A program made the translations under genes and the position numbers. The notes under the pieces are model-generated. The model saw only the letters and a list, made by a program, of their open reading frames with translations. It was not told the origin of the DNA and made no database searches. A stretch of 64,000 nt of DNA from JAJDFU01 sp964641965 (GTDB taxonomy: Bacteria > Bacteroidota > Bacteroidia > Chitinophagales > Saprospiraceae). Shown here one piece after another: positions 25,163 through 34,185 of the stretch. The stretch's first letter is position 1. The number at the start of each line of letters is the position of its first letter. The stretch spans positions 22,997 through 86,996 of the forward strand of contig CAZXLD010000015.1 of NCBI GenBank assembly GCA_964641965.1, given 5' to 3'.

Positions 25163-28063
25163 ATGAGCAAATGGTTACCGCTTATCTTAATCCTTTTCTT
25201 TACCGGTTTAGTGTGGCAGAGTAAAGCCCAAGATCAAACCTGCCTGTACCTGATCGACTTACAAGCTCCGGCAGGCAATGGTCTAAATGGCGCTTTTCTT
25301 GAAGTTATAGCCGAATCGGATACATCTACATTTACTTTACAGTCCGGTAATCAACGATTTATCGAGCTCCCGATACCCAATGGGGAAGAGTTTCGGATTT
25401 TGCTAAATCCAGGCCTATTGGGTTTTGACAATACGGCCTACGCCATTGTAAATAGTTTTGACCCCAATGCGATTGAGCCGGTCGAAGTCTTTAATGATAG
25501 AGTGGATTTCCTCTCCGTGATCCGAGCAATCGGGCCAGCTTCCTGTGCTACTTGCCAGGCTGTTATTCCACCGCTGGTCAACATTGACCGAATCAGGGCC
25601 AGTACGGCAGACGTAAATTGGGGGGAACTGCCCCAGGCAGAAAGTTACCTGGTTGAATACGGAGAGACTGGTTTCCTACCCGATAGCGGAATAGTAGAAC
25701 AAGTAGTCGATAATTCGATCCGCCTGATGGGGCTGATCCCCAAGACTCAATACGACGTATACCTCTCTGCCGTTTGCGCAGCCGGTGATACCTCTGAACG
25801 CCGCGGGCCCTTCACCTTTGAAAGTCGATTCGAACAGGACGCTGGCGTAGCCAGTGTAGACATCCCCACAGCCGATTGTGCCTTGGAGGCATCCTCTTTA
25901 CCTCTTCAGGTCCAGGTAGCCAATTTTGGTTCGACCCCGCAGTCGTTAGTTCGATTAGGTTTCAGTGTCAATGGTGATCCTGTAGCCATAGATTACCCAA
26001 GAGATGGCGTATATACAGGTATCATTGGAAGTGGCCAAAGCGACGAATTCCAATTTGATGCCCAGATCAGCCTTGCGGAAGGCCCAGGCGACTACGAAAT
26101 CCAGATCTGGACGTTTTTGGATGGAGATGAGGACCTGACCAATGACACCTTAACCTATATTTACACCCTGCAAACCCGCATAGACAGCTTTCCCTATCGG
26201 GAAAACCTGGATAGTACGTCCCGCATTCTAGGTATTGAAACCACCAGCCAGAGCGCTTCCTGGCAATTTGGTACGTTGGAAGGCCCCAGATTTCTGAAGG
26301 AGCCAAGTAGCGAAAATTCCTGGTTTTCGGTTCGCGAAGCAGGGCAGGAAGGAGAACCTGAATTAAGCTTTCTTCGATTCCCATGCCTTGATCTGTCCGA
26401 ATTTGAAGAAGATCCCCTACTCAGCTTTGCTTTTCGTATTGCAAGCTCCAATACCTCAGGATTCAATAGTGCCTGGGTTGAATACAGTTTGGATGGTGGT
26501 GCCAATTGGGATCGTTTGGGCGTCCAGGGAACTGGTCTGAATTGGTACAATGGGTCCTTTGTGGAGCCTGGTGCGGCTATTTGGTCTCCTGATTTTAATG
26601 GCCAGGATTTTTCGACTGTTTGGACTACCGTAATACACCCATTGGCCGGTTTGGCAGGAGCTGACGATGTCAAATTAAGATTGGCCTATCAAACGCTTGA
26701 TGAGCCTGCCGATTATGATATTCTATTAGACAATCTTCAGGTTTATGGCCAGGCTGAAAACGACCTTACAGCCATAGAAGCAGAACGTATCTCATCGGTT
26801 TTTCTTTGTGAGGAGAATCAAATAGAACACTCCGTTCGATTTGAATTTGCTAACATCGGGACCCTGGCCCAAAGCGATATACTGGTTGGGTTTGCTATCA
26901 ATGATGATCCTGGAGGTGTAGTTGCACTAGATCCCGCTTCGTTAGGACCCAATGAAACGGCAGAACGGACCTTACCTATCTTGACTCCAAATGAGCCTGG
27001 TTCTTATCAAATCAGGTTATGGGTCTCTGGAGAAGAAGATAATAACTTCTTAAACGACACCCTAACCATCAATTTCGACATCCCGGACCCTTCTGTACCA
27101 TTTAAGGAGGACTTTGAAAACTTGGAATTTGTGGAGCTGCCTGTCGGATGGAGATTGTCACAGTCCTCCTCGATTGAGGCTCCTTTCTCGGGTAGCACTA
27201 AAGTATTGGCTTATACGCCCATCCCTCCTGCTGCTGAAGTACAATATACCACTCCGCTCATCGGCCCACTTGGAGTAAGTGACTCTCTCTTATTTGATCT
27301 TTTTTTGAATTTTGTTCCGGAAGATGACTTTTCGATTTTGGTAACCGCTTCTTCAGATTGCTTTGCCAGTAGTGTAGTGGTTGAAGAATTTGAGGCTACT
27401 GACCTTCAAGAAGTATTTACCTTTTTTACATCCTCTTCCAGCTTGGCAGACCTCGCCGGAGAAGATGTACAGTTCCGTTTCCGGTTCTCTAGCCCGTCCC
27501 TTGGTACAGTTGGAAACTTTTTCCTGGATAATGTGAGTGTCATCGGATGTCAAGCAGATTTCAACCCACAAGTAGAAATTGTCGATGCTTCCTCGCCTTC
27601 GGCAAACGATGGAAGTATTACTGTTACCCCAACTACAGGTGTGGGACCATTCTCCTTCGAGTGGAACACCGGTGATACAACTTCATCGATCAATAATTTG
27701 GCTCCTGGGAGCTATTCAGTCCTTATACAAGATTCCACAGGTTGTTCCCAGATGGTGCTTGCTGAAGTGGATGTAGTTACCTCGACCCAGGAACTATCGT
27801 CAGCTATTGAATCCGTGACATTGATGCCGAACCCAACGGGATCAACCACTCAATTAATTGCGAATTTTGATAAGGCCGTTCAAGTTGACTGGCAACTATT
27901 CAATATCAATGGCCAGCTTCTCCAGCAATCGGGTTCGCCAATTTTAGTAAGCAGATTAAACGAACAAGTTGACCTGAACAGTTATTCTCCAGGGGTCTAT
28001 TTGCTGAAGCTGCGAGTAGAAAATCAGATACAAACACTTAGGATTGTCCGAACCGGATTTTAA
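25163..28063 (+). CDS. secreted multidomain protein with type A T9SS sorting domain
   Basis: A 966-residue extracellular protein. The signal peptide is residues 1-22 (cut after K-A-Q). A fibronectin III-like domain (INRIRASTADVNWG-type start) is followed by two CARDB-like segments separated by two MAM/jelly-roll-like modules (FLRFPCLDLS; LLDNLQVYG; FLDNVSVIGC). One SprB-type repeat comes next (SANDGSITVTPTTGVGPF). The end is a type A sorting domain (MPNPTGSTTQL, then GVYLLKL). The sorting domain directs it through the type IX system to the cell surface. No catalytic domain was seen, so adhesion or a surface-layer role is likely. Confidence 0.85.
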   Translation: MSKWLPLILILFFTGLVWQSKAQDQTCLYLIDLQAPAGNGLNGAFLEVIAESDTSTFTLQSGNQRFIELPIPNGEEFRILLNPGLLGFDNTAYAIVNSFDPNAIEPVEVFNDRVDFLSVIRAIGPASCATCQAVIPPLVNIDRIRASTADVNWGELPQAESYLVEYGETGFLPDSGIVEQVVDNSIRLMGLIPKTQYDVYLSAVCAAGDTSERRGPFTFESRFEQDAGVASVDIPTADCALEASSLPLQVQVANFGSTPQSLVRLGFSVNGDPVAIDYPRDGVYTGIIGSGQSDEFQFDAQISLAEGPGDYEIQIWTFLDGDEDLTNDTLTYIYTLQTRIDSFPYRENLDSTSRILGIETTSQSASWQFGTLEGPRFLKEPSSENSWFSVREAGQEGEPELSFLRFPCLDLSEFEEDPLLSFAFRIASSNTSGFNSAWVEYSLDGGANWDRLGVQGTGLNWYNGSFVEPGAAIWSPDFNGQDFSTVWTTVIHPLAGLAGADDVKLRLAYQTLDEPADYDILLDNLQVYGQAENDLTAIEAERISSVFLCEENQIEHSVRFEFANIGTLAQSDILVGFAINDDPGGVVALDPASLGPNETAERTLPILTPNEPGSYQIRLWVSGEEDNNFLNDTLTINFDIPDPSVPFKEDFENLEFVELPVGWRLSQSSSIEAPFSGSTKVLAYTPIPPAAEVQYTTPLIGPLGVSDSLLFDLFLNFVPEDDFSILVTASSDCFASSVVVEEFEATDLQEVFTFFTSSSSLADLAGEDVQFRFRFSSPSLGTVGNFFLDNVSVIGCQADFNPQVEIVDASSPSANDGSITVTPTTGVGPFSFEWNTGDTTSSINNLAPGSYSVLIQDSTGCSQMVLAEVDVVTSTQELSSAIESVTLMPNPTGSTTQLIANFDKAVQVDWQLFNINGQLLQQSGSPILVSRLNEQVDLNSYSPGVYLLKLRVENQIQTLRIVRTGF

Positions 28064-28168
28064 GGATGAACATAAATAGATTTGTTATTTTTTGGTTACC
28101 GACTCCCCCCAAAGCGAACTTTTTGGTAATTAAAATGTCATGATTGAATTGGTAAAAAGGGCATAAAC

Positions 28169-29332
28169 ATGAAAATTGGAATCGTCTGTTATCCCACCTA
28201 CGGAGGAAGCGGGGTTGTAGCTACGGAGTTGGGACTGGGATTAGCTTCCGCCGGGCATGAAATTCATTTCATTACGTATAAGCGTCCGGCACGATTATCC
28301 TCCTTTCACGAAAATGTTACCTACCATGAGGTAAACGATGCGGATTATCCACTTTTTGAATATCCGCCATATGATACCGCCCTGGCCAGTAAGCTGGTGG
28401 ATGTTGTCAAGTTTGAAAACCTGGACCTGTTGCATGTACATTATGCCATTCCACATGCAGCGGTCGCCTACATGGCTAAAAAAATCCTACTGACCGAGGG
28501 AAGGTATGTTCCGGTAATCACCACCCTTCATGGAACCGACATCACCCTGGTTGGAAAGAATGATGCCTTCCGGCCTGTGGTAGCCTTTTCTATCAACAAA
28601 TCTGATGGCGTAACTGCTGTATCGGAAAGTCTGAAGCAACAGACTTATGAATACTTCTCCATTGAAAAAGAAATAGAAGTACTCTATAATTTCATTGACT
28701 TCACCCGATTTACCAAGCTAAATAAAGATCACTTTAAGAAAGCTATAGCTCCAAACGGGGAACGAATCATCACACATACCTCCAATTTCCGAAAAGTCAA
28801 GCGCGTCGAAGATGTGGTCCATGTTTTTAAAAAAATCTTCGATCGGGTACCTTCCAAGCTCCTGTTGATTGGAGATGGACCTGAACGCCACAACATGGAG
28901 CAATTGTGCCGAGACCTTGGCCTATGCGATGAAATCCGTTTTTTAGGCAAGCAGGATGCTATAGAAGAGCTCCTTGCCGTTTCAGACCTTTTCATAATGC
29001 CATCTGAAAGTGAAAGCTTTGGGCTGGCAGCGCTGGAAGCCATGGCCTGCGAGGTACCCGTAATCTCTACTGACGTAGGTGGTCTTCCGGAGGTAAACCT
29101 TCATGGTAAAACCGGCTTTCTGAGTAAGGTGGGAGATGTAGAGGAAATGGCCCAGTATGCCAGCATTATTCTCGAAAATAACGACACGCTCCAAACCTTC
29201 CGCCGTAATGCATTGGCTCAAGCCAAACGGTTCGACATAAAAAATATCCTACCCCAATACGAAGCTTACTACGAGAAGATCCTTAAGCATGCTATATGGA
29301 ATAAAACACGACAGCTTACAGCTACAGATTAA
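28169..29332 (+). CDS. bshA: N-acetyl-alpha-D-glucosaminyl L-malate synthase
   Basis: First enzyme of bacillithiol synthesis; it joins UDP-GlcNAc and L-malate. It is a 387-residue GT4 glycosyltransferase. The N-terminus MKIGIVCYPTYGGSGVVATE is the BshA signature. Other family blocks are LLHVHYAIPHA, TTLHGTDITLVG and GVTAVSESLK. The GT4 donor site reads FIMPSESESFGLAALEAMAC. Other bacillithiol genes (bshB, bshC) are not in the window, as is common because the pathway is scattered. It is a single-gene unit between a T9SS cargo gene and convergent porZ. Confidence 0.95.
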   Translation: MKIGIVCYPTYGGSGVVATELGLGLASAGHEIHFITYKRPARLSSFHENVTYHEVNDADYPLFEYPPYDTALASKLVDVVKFENLDLLHVHYAIPHAAVAYMAKKILLTEGRYVPVITTLHGTDITLVGKNDAFRPVVAFSINKSDGVTAVSESLKQQTYEYFSIEKEIEVLYNFIDFTRFTKLNKDHFKKAIAPNGERIITHTSNFRKVKRVEDVVHVFKKIFDRVPSKLLLIGDGPERHNMEQLCRDLGLCDEIRFLGKQDAIEELLAVSDLFIMPSESESFGLAALEAMACEVPVISTDVGGLPEVNLHGKTGFLSKVGDVEEMAQYASIILENNDTLQTFRRNALAQAKRFDIKNILPQYEAYYEKILKHAIWNKTRQLTATD

Positions 29333-29489
29333 TTCTCCTGGTGTACCAATCTATTTTATAAAGAGATTTCCAGCGGCTCTCTGTCAAAGGATAGCAAAGG
29401 AAAAGCATCTAGTTGGCTTGGATGGCACAACGATCTAAGTCCTTGTAATCCATGACAAACTTTTGGGTCAGAATTAGTTGACACCACTG

Positions 29490-31856
29490 TCAATTAATAA
29501 AGACGATTTTACCAACCTCAGAATCGGCGGTACCATCAAAGCCCGCAAAATCTGGGTTGGAAGTGCTGAAGATGAGATAAACCCCGGTATTTACCCTTCG
29601 ACCATTATAATCTCTACCGTCCCAAATCGCCTGGCCCCCCAGGGCTTCTGTCTGGAATACCAGCCTTCCGGATACATCTGTTATTTTCACAATAGCGTCT
29701 CTAGCCAAGCCACGAACTGTAATGGGTCCATCATAATCCGGTCGAACCGGATTTGGGAAAACTTCAATTTGACTCTGGTGGACAGTTCCTCCCTCCACAG
29801 CATCGCCTTGGTAGGACTGAATGCCCTTGAGTGTACCTATAAAGACCTCTCCGGACTTAGGGTCTATCGTGATGTCCTGGATCGTATTTGAGAATAGTGG
29901 AGAGTTGGATTCCGTAAAACGCATCACTTCTTCTTCTCCGCTTGGTGAAAGGACAAAGATGCCGTTGTTCGTTCCTACCCACTTTCGGTTAGCGCCATCG
30001 ACCGCAATGGTGGTCACATTCTCTGTTTCCAACAGAAAGGCATTAAAACCGTCTTGTTCTACAATTCGAAGAGTACCTTGACAGAATTCCTCAAACGCAC
30101 CGAATCCACATTCAAAAATGATTACTCCTTTCTCGGTACCCACCCAGACGTCACCATTGAGATCAGCTGCTACACAGCGGACCCGTACCGAAGGCAGATT
30201 GCTATTGGAAGTTGTGAAGAATTTACACCGGTCATCTCCAGGGTCTTCTGGATTCCCTTCATCATACACATAAACACCGCCATTCCAGGCACTCATCCAC
30301 TTAAACCCATTTAGATCCACGTCAATCTCATATACCCGAATGGTGGGATCTCCGCACAATCGATAGGAGGTCCACTCTCCATCTGCAGAAAGACTTGCCA
30401 GGGAATTGGTAGCCTCTGGATTGGTAATCCAAAGCGTATTATCCTCATCAAAGGCAAGACCGGCGGCACGCGTTCGAGTATTGAGAACTCTGGAACGACC
30501 CAAAGCTGAATTGGTTTCATCAAAAACCACCATCTCCTCCCCGTTCCACTGAGCAAGCCCACGCATATAGGATGCCGCATATACAAACCCGGTAGCTGGA
30601 TTTACGGCGACATCAATAAAGTCAAGTAGGTTGTCGTCAAAATTATCGGGATCGCCTTCGAAAATTGGGGTATTCTCAATGTTGAAGGTAGTCCAGTTCC
30701 CTTCAATTAGAGAAGAAAAACCGTCCCGGACAAACCGATTACCCAAATTTTGATTAAGCCCTCCTGATGCTAACCAAAAATCCCCTTCCCAAACAGTCAT
30801 GGCTTTATTTTCGATCGAAGGTGGACCCTCAAAGCTGGTAATGGAACAGTTTTCCGTATCCAGATTGTCAACCCGTCTGAACCCTTGGCCGCGGTCGGCA
30901 AGCCAAACTCTGCCCTGCTGATCTTCAACAGCATCTTTAGGATCAAAGTGGCACCCTCCCCCTAATGTTTGGAGATTGCCCTGAGCAGTAAGCACCTCCA
31001 CACTAGCCCTGCAGCCTTCCGGGCAAGACCCAAATCCAATGAAAAGATTGTTAGACGAAGCAGAAAGATAATTGACCGGACGAGTTTCACTTGCACGAAC
31101 TGGAATTACCTCTTCCCCCCCGGCCTGATAGCTGTATACCGTATCCCCCAGGTTGAAATACAATTGGTCCTGGAAAGTAGATAAGCTGTTGGAAGTATAC
31201 GAACTTGGCAGACCTTGATCAGGCCCAAAAAACTCCCAGTTACCAAAATCGGCCAGATTATCAGCAGATAAAGGTGCCCTGAAAATTCCATCATTCGAGG
31301 CTGCATATAGAGTGTCTCTGAATACTGCCAAGTCTAGGACCGGAAAGCCTGAGAAAGTAGTGAATACAAATTCCTGCTGGACCAGATTGATTTCGGACAA
31401 CCCAAAATTGGTCGCGATGACAATAGTTGAGTCATTAAAAGACCGGATTCGGTTAATGCTTTTATCTGAGGAGATCCCGTCAAAGTTCAGGATTTGGCTA
31501 TTGGTGACAATCTCCTCTCCACGTATGAAATCGAGGATACTGTTTTGATAAGTGACCACCAGGGTTTCGGTAGGCTGATGGTAGAAGCACAATTCGGGAG
31601 AAGATTCAGAAAACCCGTCTATTTTCGATAGGAAGGTTACAGAAAGATCCTCTTTATCGAAGGCAACCAGGCCTTCACCGGTGGTAAAAAAGACTTCATT
31701 CTGGCTTTGGGTAACGGCAACACCAGCAACGAAGGGTAGCAGACTTCGCCAAGTGCCAATTGCCTGGTTTTGTTGACCTTGCAGCAATTGGGCAGTGATT
31801 ACCAGCACCGAAAGAACGGCAATTCGAACAAGCATCGCATTCAATTTATTGAACAA
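29490..31856 (-). CDS. porZ: PorZ-like T9SS surface beta-propeller protein
   Basis: A 788-residue protein with a signal peptide (cut near Q-G-Q-Q). It starts with the PorZ-type opening: G-T-W-R-S-L-L-P, then VFFTTGEGLVAFDK. Repeated two-component-regulator-propeller blades follow (WVGTEKGVIIFECG, KWVGTNNGIFVLS, VFIGTLKGIQSY). It ends in a T9SS-type sorting domain (EVFPNPVRPDYDG, then VNTGVYLIF). In Porphyromonas, PorZ is part of the cell-surface attachment complex that links cargo to A-LPS. It is convergent with bshA. It could be another propeller cargo protein; PorZ is the best match by domain order and length. Confidence 0.8.
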   Translation of the reverse strand: MFNKLNAMLVRIAVLSVLVITAQLLQGQQNQAIGTWRSLLPFVAGVAVTQSQNEVFFTTGEGLVAFDKEDLSVTFLSKIDGFSESSPELCFYHQPTETLVVTYQNSILDFIRGEEIVTNSQILNFDGISSDKSINRIRSFNDSTIVIATNFGLSEINLVQQEFVFTTFSGFPVLDLAVFRDTLYAASNDGIFRAPLSADNLADFGNWEFFGPDQGLPSSYTSNSLSTFQDQLYFNLGDTVYSYQAGGEEVIPVRASETRPVNYLSASSNNLFIGFGSCPEGCRASVEVLTAQGNLQTLGGGCHFDPKDAVEDQQGRVWLADRGQGFRRVDNLDTENCSITSFEGPPSIENKAMTVWEGDFWLASGGLNQNLGNRFVRDGFSSLIEGNWTTFNIENTPIFEGDPDNFDDNLLDFIDVAVNPATGFVYAASYMRGLAQWNGEEMVVFDETNSALGRSRVLNTRTRAAGLAFDEDNTLWITNPEATNSLASLSADGEWTSYRLCGDPTIRVYEIDVDLNGFKWMSAWNGGVYVYDEGNPEDPGDDRCKFFTTSNSNLPSVRVRCVAADLNGDVWVGTEKGVIIFECGFGAFEEFCQGTLRIVEQDGFNAFLLETENVTTIAVDGANRKWVGTNNGIFVLSPSGEEEVMRFTESNSPLFSNTIQDITIDPKSGEVFIGTLKGIQSYQGDAVEGGTVHQSQIEVFPNPVRPDYDGPITVRGLARDAIVKITDVSGRLVFQTEALGGQAIWDGRDYNGRRVNTGVYLIFSTSNPDFAGFDGTADSEVGKIVFIN

Positions 31857-31913
31857 TAACCCGAAAGGCGCACCCGCTAGTATACAATGAAGGCGTCCTT
31901 AGGCAGGTAAATA

Positions 31914-32489
31914 TCATCGATAAAGACGGTTGTCTGACAAGTAACGAAATACAGGCTCCGGAACCAGATATCGAATGGACCTACCCTCCTTCAGGCATTG
32001 GCGAATATAAGTAGCTGAAATCTGCAATAGTGGAGCTTCATATACGACTACGTTCGGATGACTATCATAAGCCCCATTGGATGCGTTAGGTCTACGATAC
32101 ACTCGAATCTGATAATCCCGCAAGAGGAGCTCGAAGTTTTTCCATTTATGCAAACTATTCAGATTGTCCGATCCCATGATCAGCGCAAATGATCGGGTGG
32201 GATACCGCTCTTTCAGGTAGGTCAATGTGTCTATAGTGTAAGAAGGCTTGGGAAGGCCAAACTCAATATCGCTTGCCCTAAGCATAGAATTGTCCTCCAC
32301 TGCCAAGTGGACCAAATGAAGCCGATCATAATCGTTGGCCAGGCTCGATTTAGGCTTTAGTGGATTATGTGGAGAAACCACCAGCCAAACTTCCTCCAGA
32401 TCGGTTTGGGTAGCCATGTAATTGGCAATGATCAAATGCCCGATGTGGATGGGATTAAAAGATCCAAAAAAAAGTCCGGTTCGTTTCAT
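31914..32489 (-). CDS. nadD: nicotinate-nucleotide adenylyltransferase
   Basis: Adenylylates nicotinate mononucleotide to deamido-NAD. It is a 191-residue nucleotidyltransferase with the (H/T)IGH motif in GLFFGSFNPIHIGHLIIAN and the C-terminal ISATYIRQ segment (ISxTxxR). The length is standard. It follows the small lipoprotein gene by 25 nt in the same direction and shares that strand with dnaN. Start at ATG 32489, which begins with the conserved first strand. Confidence 0.95.
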   Translation of the reverse strand: MKRTGLFFGSFNPIHIGHLIIANYMATQTDLEEVWLVVSPHNPLKPKSSLANDYDRLHLVHLAVEDNSMLRASDIEFGLPKPSYTIDTLTYLKERYPTRSFALIMGSDNLNSLHKWKNFELLLRDYQIRVYRRPNASNGAYDSHPNVVVYEAPLLQISATYIRQCLKEGRSIRYLVPEPVFRYLSDNRLYR

Positions 32490-32514
32490 GGGTAAAAGGG
32501 AAAGTATGTTGCCA

Positions 32515-32934
32515 CTAATCCAGGGGAAGATCCACTTTCCAGGTATCTTCTAGTTGTTTCAATCGGAAGGTCATATCGTAACGGACTTCTTGGTCTTCGA
32601 TCTCACAAATACAATCTATGAATACCCCAGCTCGCTGACAATCAATGGATAAGAAACTGGATTCAAGTCGAGTAGTATCAGTTGGAAACTTTTTCATCAG
32701 GGTTTCCACATCAGCCAACCTTCTAGCTTCTTCAGGTGTACTCAGCGCCATGGCCGATTGAAAATCATTTTGATCTAAATAAGCCTGATAAGCTCGAACT
32801 ACTTCCTCCGGGCTGGTGGTTGTTGAATTGCAAGCTGAAAACAAGAGCATATAGAATAGAAAAGGCATGGGCAAAGACCAATTCTTATGCACAAATGCTC
32901 TTTCCTGCCTAGATCCCTTATTGCATTCAGGCAT
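32515..32934 (-). CDS. putative small lipoprotein (DUF4878-like)
   Basis: A 139-residue protein with a lipobox-like L-L-F-S-A-C near residue 34, followed by a Ser/Thr spacer. The rest (PEEVVRAYQAYLDQNDFQSAMAL) looks like the NTF2-like DUF4878 fold. The start is uncertain; the ATG at 32868 (MPFLFYML) is an alternative that leaves a shorter signal. It begins 7 nt after the dnaN stop, so it is likely translated from the dnaN message. Function unknown. It is probably anchored in the periplasmic or outer-membrane leaflet after processing by LspA. Confidence 0.6.
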   Translation of the reverse strand: MPECNKGSRQERAFVHKNWSLPMPFLFYMLLFSACNSTTTSPEEVVRAYQAYLDQNDFQSAMALSTPEEARRLADVETLMKKFPTDTTRLESSFLSIDCQRAGVFIDCICEIEDQEVRYDMTFRLKQLEDTWKVDLPLD

Positions 32935-32941
32935 TTTAAAC

Positions 32942-34057
32942 CTAATTGCTAAGCATTACAGGCATGACCAACATGAGAATACTCTCTCCATCAGGTTCTT
33001 CGGTTGGCAATAAAATGCCTGCGCGGGTAGGAGAGGCCAATTCCATTTTCACTTCATCTGAATCCAGGACCCCTAACATTTCAACTAGAAACTTGGCATT
33101 AAAACCAATGGTTATGGGTTCACCTTCATAGGTACAGGGAAGACTTTCAGAGGCTTCGTTGGAAAAGTCTAAGTCTTGAGCAGAAACATTAATACGGCCA
33201 TTGTCAATACCTAACACTACCTGATTGGTGGTTTTGTTTGCGAATATGGCTATCCGTTTCAATGAACTTTGAAAGTCTTCGCGCGCAATCGTCAGGATGT
33301 TTGGGTTATCGACCGGAATCACAGCGTTGTAGTCCGGGTAGCGGGCGTCAATCAGTCTACAAATCAATTGGGTATTTCCAAATTGAAAAAATGCATTGGC
33401 TTTATTGAACGATAAAAGCACCTCTTCACCAGCCGGCAAAGCCCCTTTCAGCAGATTTAACCCCTTTTTAGGTACAATAAAGGAAGTACTTACTTGTGAG
33501 GAGAGGTTGTTAAAAGTATACTTGACCAATTTGTGTGCATCTGTAGCGGCCATGGTCAACTTAGTCATCTCCACTTGGAAATAAACCCCGGTCATCGCTG
33601 GGCGAAGTTCGTCGTTACTCGTTGCAAACAAGGTTTTGTTGATTGCCTGGATCAACATATTGGATTGCAAGCTTACCTGATCTACATTTTCAGCCTCCGG
33701 TAAACTGGGGTAGTCTTCCCCGTTTTCTCCTGCCAGTTTATACTTTCCTACAGAAGAGGTAATCTCGATGTTAAAATTATCCTCATCAACGGAGAAGGAA
33801 ATAGGCTGAGCAGGTAAGGCCTTTAAAGTATCTACTAGGATTCTCGCTGGAACAGCAACTTGGCCTTCCTTTTCCTCATTAACTTCAATTTCGGTAATGA
33901 TCGAGGTTTCCAGATCAGTAGCAGCAATAGTAAGCTTACCATCTTTCAGGGTAAATAGGAAATCATCCAGTATGGGTAAAACCGGATTGGAAGAGATCGT
34001 CCCGCTAGCAATTTGTAGTTGCTTGAGAAAATCCGCTGAAGAGACGCTAAACTTCAT
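32942..34057 (-). CDS. dnaN: DNA polymerase III beta sliding clamp
   Basis: The ring-shaped processivity clamp. It has 371 residues from the ATG at 34057 (MKFSVSSADFLKQLQ); the TTG at 34069 is not used. The three clamp domains are visible. Conserved blocks are ILDDFLFTLKDGKL, the R-P-A-M-T-G-V-Y-F segment, AATDAHKLVKY, and the C-terminal VMPVMLSN in place of the usual MPMRL. A -7-like box lies about 40 bp upstream and an inverted pair of DnaA-box-like sites about 80 bp upstream. It is not next to dnaA in this window. Confidence 0.96.
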   Translation of the reverse strand: MKFSVSSADFLKQLQIASGTISSNPVLPILDDFLFTLKDGKLTIAATDLETSIITEIEVNEEKEGQVAVPARILVDTLKALPAQPISFSVDEDNFNIEITSSVGKYKLAGENGEDYPSLPEAENVDQVSLQSNMLIQAINKTLFATSNDELRPAMTGVYFQVEMTKLTMAATDAHKLVKYTFNNLSSQVSTSFIVPKKGLNLLKGALPAGEEVLLSFNKANAFFQFGNTQLICRLIDARYPDYNAVIPVDNPNILTIAREDFQSSLKRIAIFANKTTNQVVLGIDNGRINVSAQDLDFSNEASESLPCTYEGEPITIGFNAKFLVEMLGVLDSDEVKMELASPTRAGILLPTEEPDGESILMLVMPVMLSN

Positions 34058-34096
34058 GGTATACGACAATTGAGTTAGTTAGTACCAGATAACGAA

Positions 34097-34104
34097 CAAA
34101 AATA
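34097..34104 (-). promoter_or_regulatory. possible -7 box for dnaN
   Basis: The minus strand reads TATTTTTG, matching TAnnTTTG, 40 bp before the dnaN ATG. No -33 TTTG was found at the right spacing. Confidence 0.4.
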
Positions 34105-34133
34105 GTTTTTCTACGATTATTTTGTTTCTTGAA

Positions 34134-34154
34134 TAATCCACAAGTTGTGGATAT
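34134..34154. promoter_or_regulatory. inverted pair of DnaA-box-like sites upstream of dnaN
   Basis: TAATCCACA (34134-34142) and TGTGGATAT (34146-34154) each differ at one position from the DnaA box TTATCCACA or its complement. They form the palindrome ATCCACAA-G-TTGTGGAT. The site lies in the divergent gap between dnaN and the M16 gene, about 80 bp from dnaN and 32 bp from the M16 start. Autoregulation by DnaA, or a local replication element, is possible. Confidence 0.45.
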
Positions 34155-34185
34155 TCGGGTCTCCTGCAGCCCTTAGAATGAATTC

